From: Clostridium sp.
Lineage (GTDB): Bacteria > Bacillota > Clostridia > Clostridiales > Clostridiaceae
Direction of reading: 5' to 3'
Length of the DNA stretch: 45,029 bases
NCBI RefSeq assembly: GCF_016650035.1
Contig: NZ_JAENWM010000023.1
Span: forward strand, 1-45,029
This document shows, in pieces, positions 44,169 through 45,029 of this stretch (position 1 is the stretch's first letter; each line of letters starts with the position of its first letter). The position numbers and the translations under genes were made by a program. The notes under the pieces were generated by a model. That model had not been told where the DNA came from. It worked only from the letters and a program-made list of their open reading frames with translations, and did not search any database.

Positions 44169-44666
44169 TTGAAAAAAGAAGTATATAAGAATGGTTATTA
44201 TCGTGTTTGTGATGAAAATAATATCATTTATATAGAAGCACTCAAGGGTGGAGCAGTTATAGTTCCTGTTACAAAAGATAAAAAAATAATTTTAATCAAA
44301 GAATTTCGTTCAAGAATTAATCAATTATCAATAGAATTCCCAAGAGGTTTTGTAGAAGAGGGAGAATCATCTTTAGATGGAGCTAAAAGAGAACTACTTG
44401 AAGAAATTGGAGGTACTGCTGAACGATTTGAGTCGTTAGGTTCAATCGCAACAAATAATGGTATATCTGATGAAATGGTTGATTATTATATTGCATGGGA
44501 TACCACCTTTTCATATGATAAACTTCAATCAGAAGAAAATATTATAGATGCAGTAGAATGTAGCTTGAATGAATTGATGAATTTGATTAGAGAGGGCAAG
44601 ATTACAGATGCTTTTACATTATGTGCAACTTTAAAATTCATTACTGAATATGGAAAGCTTGAATAA
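44169..44666 (+). CDS. Nudix hydrolase, ADP-ribose pyrophosphatase-like
   Basis: 165 residues. The Nudix box is complete: GFVEEGESSLDGAKRELLEE followed by IGG, matching G-x5-E-x7-REUxEExGU. The preceding ILIKEFRSRINQLSIEFPRG resembles ADP-ribose pyrophosphatases (NudF/YqkG type), which hydrolyse ADP-ribose or related NDP-sugars. The start is TTG 44169: AGGTGG overlaps the stop of the preceding gene and lies 7 bases before it, pointing to coupled translation. Exact substrate is open. The association with an unknown protein rather than with NAD genes is unusual. Confidence 0.9.
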   Translation: MKKEVYKNGYYRVCDENNIIYIEALKGGAVIVPVTKDKKIILIKEFRSRINQLSIEFPRGFVEEGESSLDGAKRELLEEIGGTAERFESLGSIATNNGISDEMVDYYIAWDTTFSYDKLQSEENIIDAVECSLNELMNLIREGKITDAFTLCATLKFITEYGKLE

Positions 44667-44729
44667 AACTGTTCAAAATAATTGATTTGTTGAAAAAATG
44701 TTAGACAACAAATCATATTTTTCTTATTA

Positions 44730-44763
44730 AACGCCACAAACAATAAAAGTTTGTGGTGTTTTT
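44730..44763 (+). terminator. rho-independent terminator of the Nudix operon
   Basis: AACGCCACAAAC pairs with GTTTGTGGTGTT (one G-T) across a 7-base loop, followed by TTTTT. It ends the two-gene transcript about 65 bp after the Nudix stop. Confidence 0.85.
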
Positions 44764-45029
44764 ACTTGTGACGACTTAGGAATAAAAGGTGCTACAACGA
44801 TTCGGGAACCATTGGTGTTTATTTTATATATTTTTTTTATTCTTAGAAGGAAAATAGAGTAATAAATAGAATTATATATCTTAAAGTAAGAGTACTCACG
44901 GAAACTAATAAATAAAACTTGAATTTGTTTTGAGTTGTATAGAATTATAAAATTTAATGATATTAGAGCGGTTTGTAATAAAAACAGGTATAGCAAACAA
45001 GCCTGCACGGTGCAAGAATTTTTAAAAAA
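44764..45029. other. gap at the right edge with no supported gene
   Basis: A minus-strand open frame covers 44727-45008, but it runs through the terminator, has no ribosome binding site, and is dominated by Ile/Tyr/Ser from AT-rich DNA. I see nothing else. Confidence 0.5.

Noticed and set aside
44727-45008. Minus-strand 93-residue frame at the right edge
   Set aside because: It runs through the Nudix operon terminator, lacks a ribosome binding site and has AT-driven composition.

Overview
The base composition (strongly AT-rich), the AGGAGG-type ribosome binding sites, the frequent GTG/TTG starts and the protein families (AddA/AddB rather than RecBCD, clostridial-type IS4 and IS66 relatives) point to a low-GC Firmicute, most likely a Clostridium. 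I could not fix the species from sequence alone. The window is chromosomal, with a large surface-polysaccharide locus on the minus strand (about 3.3-31.2 kb) and ordinary housekeeping genes to its right.

Layout. 1-3.0 kb is a mobile-element graveyard: the start of an IS3-like OrfA at the window edge, an unidentified truncated gene, an IS4-type element whose transposase is frameshifted by a 29-bp tandem duplication, and the last ~80 codons of an IS66 transposase joined to a perfect 21-bp hairpin. 3.3-11.7 kb is a minus-strand cassette: rfbF, a CDP-paratose synthase-type reductase, rfbG, rfbH and rfbE (the CDP-3,6-dideoxyhexose route to CDP-paratose and CDP-tyvelose), then a Wzx flippase and two GT2 glycosyltransferases. 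The cassette sits between two diverged direct copies of an ~80-bp intergenic sequence (3063-3138 and 12225-12312), and a dead 3' end of a GDP-fucose synthase lies at its upstream edge. 12.3-31.2 kb is the main part: initiating sugar-phosphate transferase, manC, rmlA, rmlB, gmd, fcl, ugd, three GT4 enzymes, a four-gene module (NDP-hexose 2,3-dehydratase, Gfo/Idh/MocA reductase, FdtA-like cupin, SDR reductase), a radical SAM/SPASM protein, a GT, a Wzy-like polymerase and a GT2. A good sigma-A promoter lies at 31338-31366.

How it works together. The locus can be read as a Wzx/Wzy-dependent polysaccharide factory. The membrane transferase loads the first sugar phosphate on undecaprenyl phosphate, seven glycosyltransferases extend it, Wzx flips it and Wzy polymerises it. 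Sugar supply includes GDP-mannose and GDP-fucose, UDP-glucuronate, CDP-paratose/tyvelose, and by inference a dTDP-2,6-dideoxyhexose: rmlA and rmlB are present, rmlC and rmlD are absent, and the 2,3-dehydratase module is in the same operon. 2,6-Dideoxyhexoses are known mainly from actinomycete glycosylated antibiotics, so this combination in a clostridial polysaccharide locus is the most interesting part of the window. No chain-length regulator, tyrosine kinase or export gene lies in the window, nor does the E3 reductase that RfbH needs.

31.6-45.0 kb: a decayed secreted beta-helix gene, a YihY/BrkB membrane protein, two tandem paralogous coiled-coil proteins, a DUF1294 protein, addA and addB (double-strand break repair), and a plus-strand pair made of an unrecognised 412-residue protein and a translationally coupled Nudix hydrolase. 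Three copies of a structured palindromic repeat family lie in the gaps at 33.0-33.15 and 34.8-35.2 kb.
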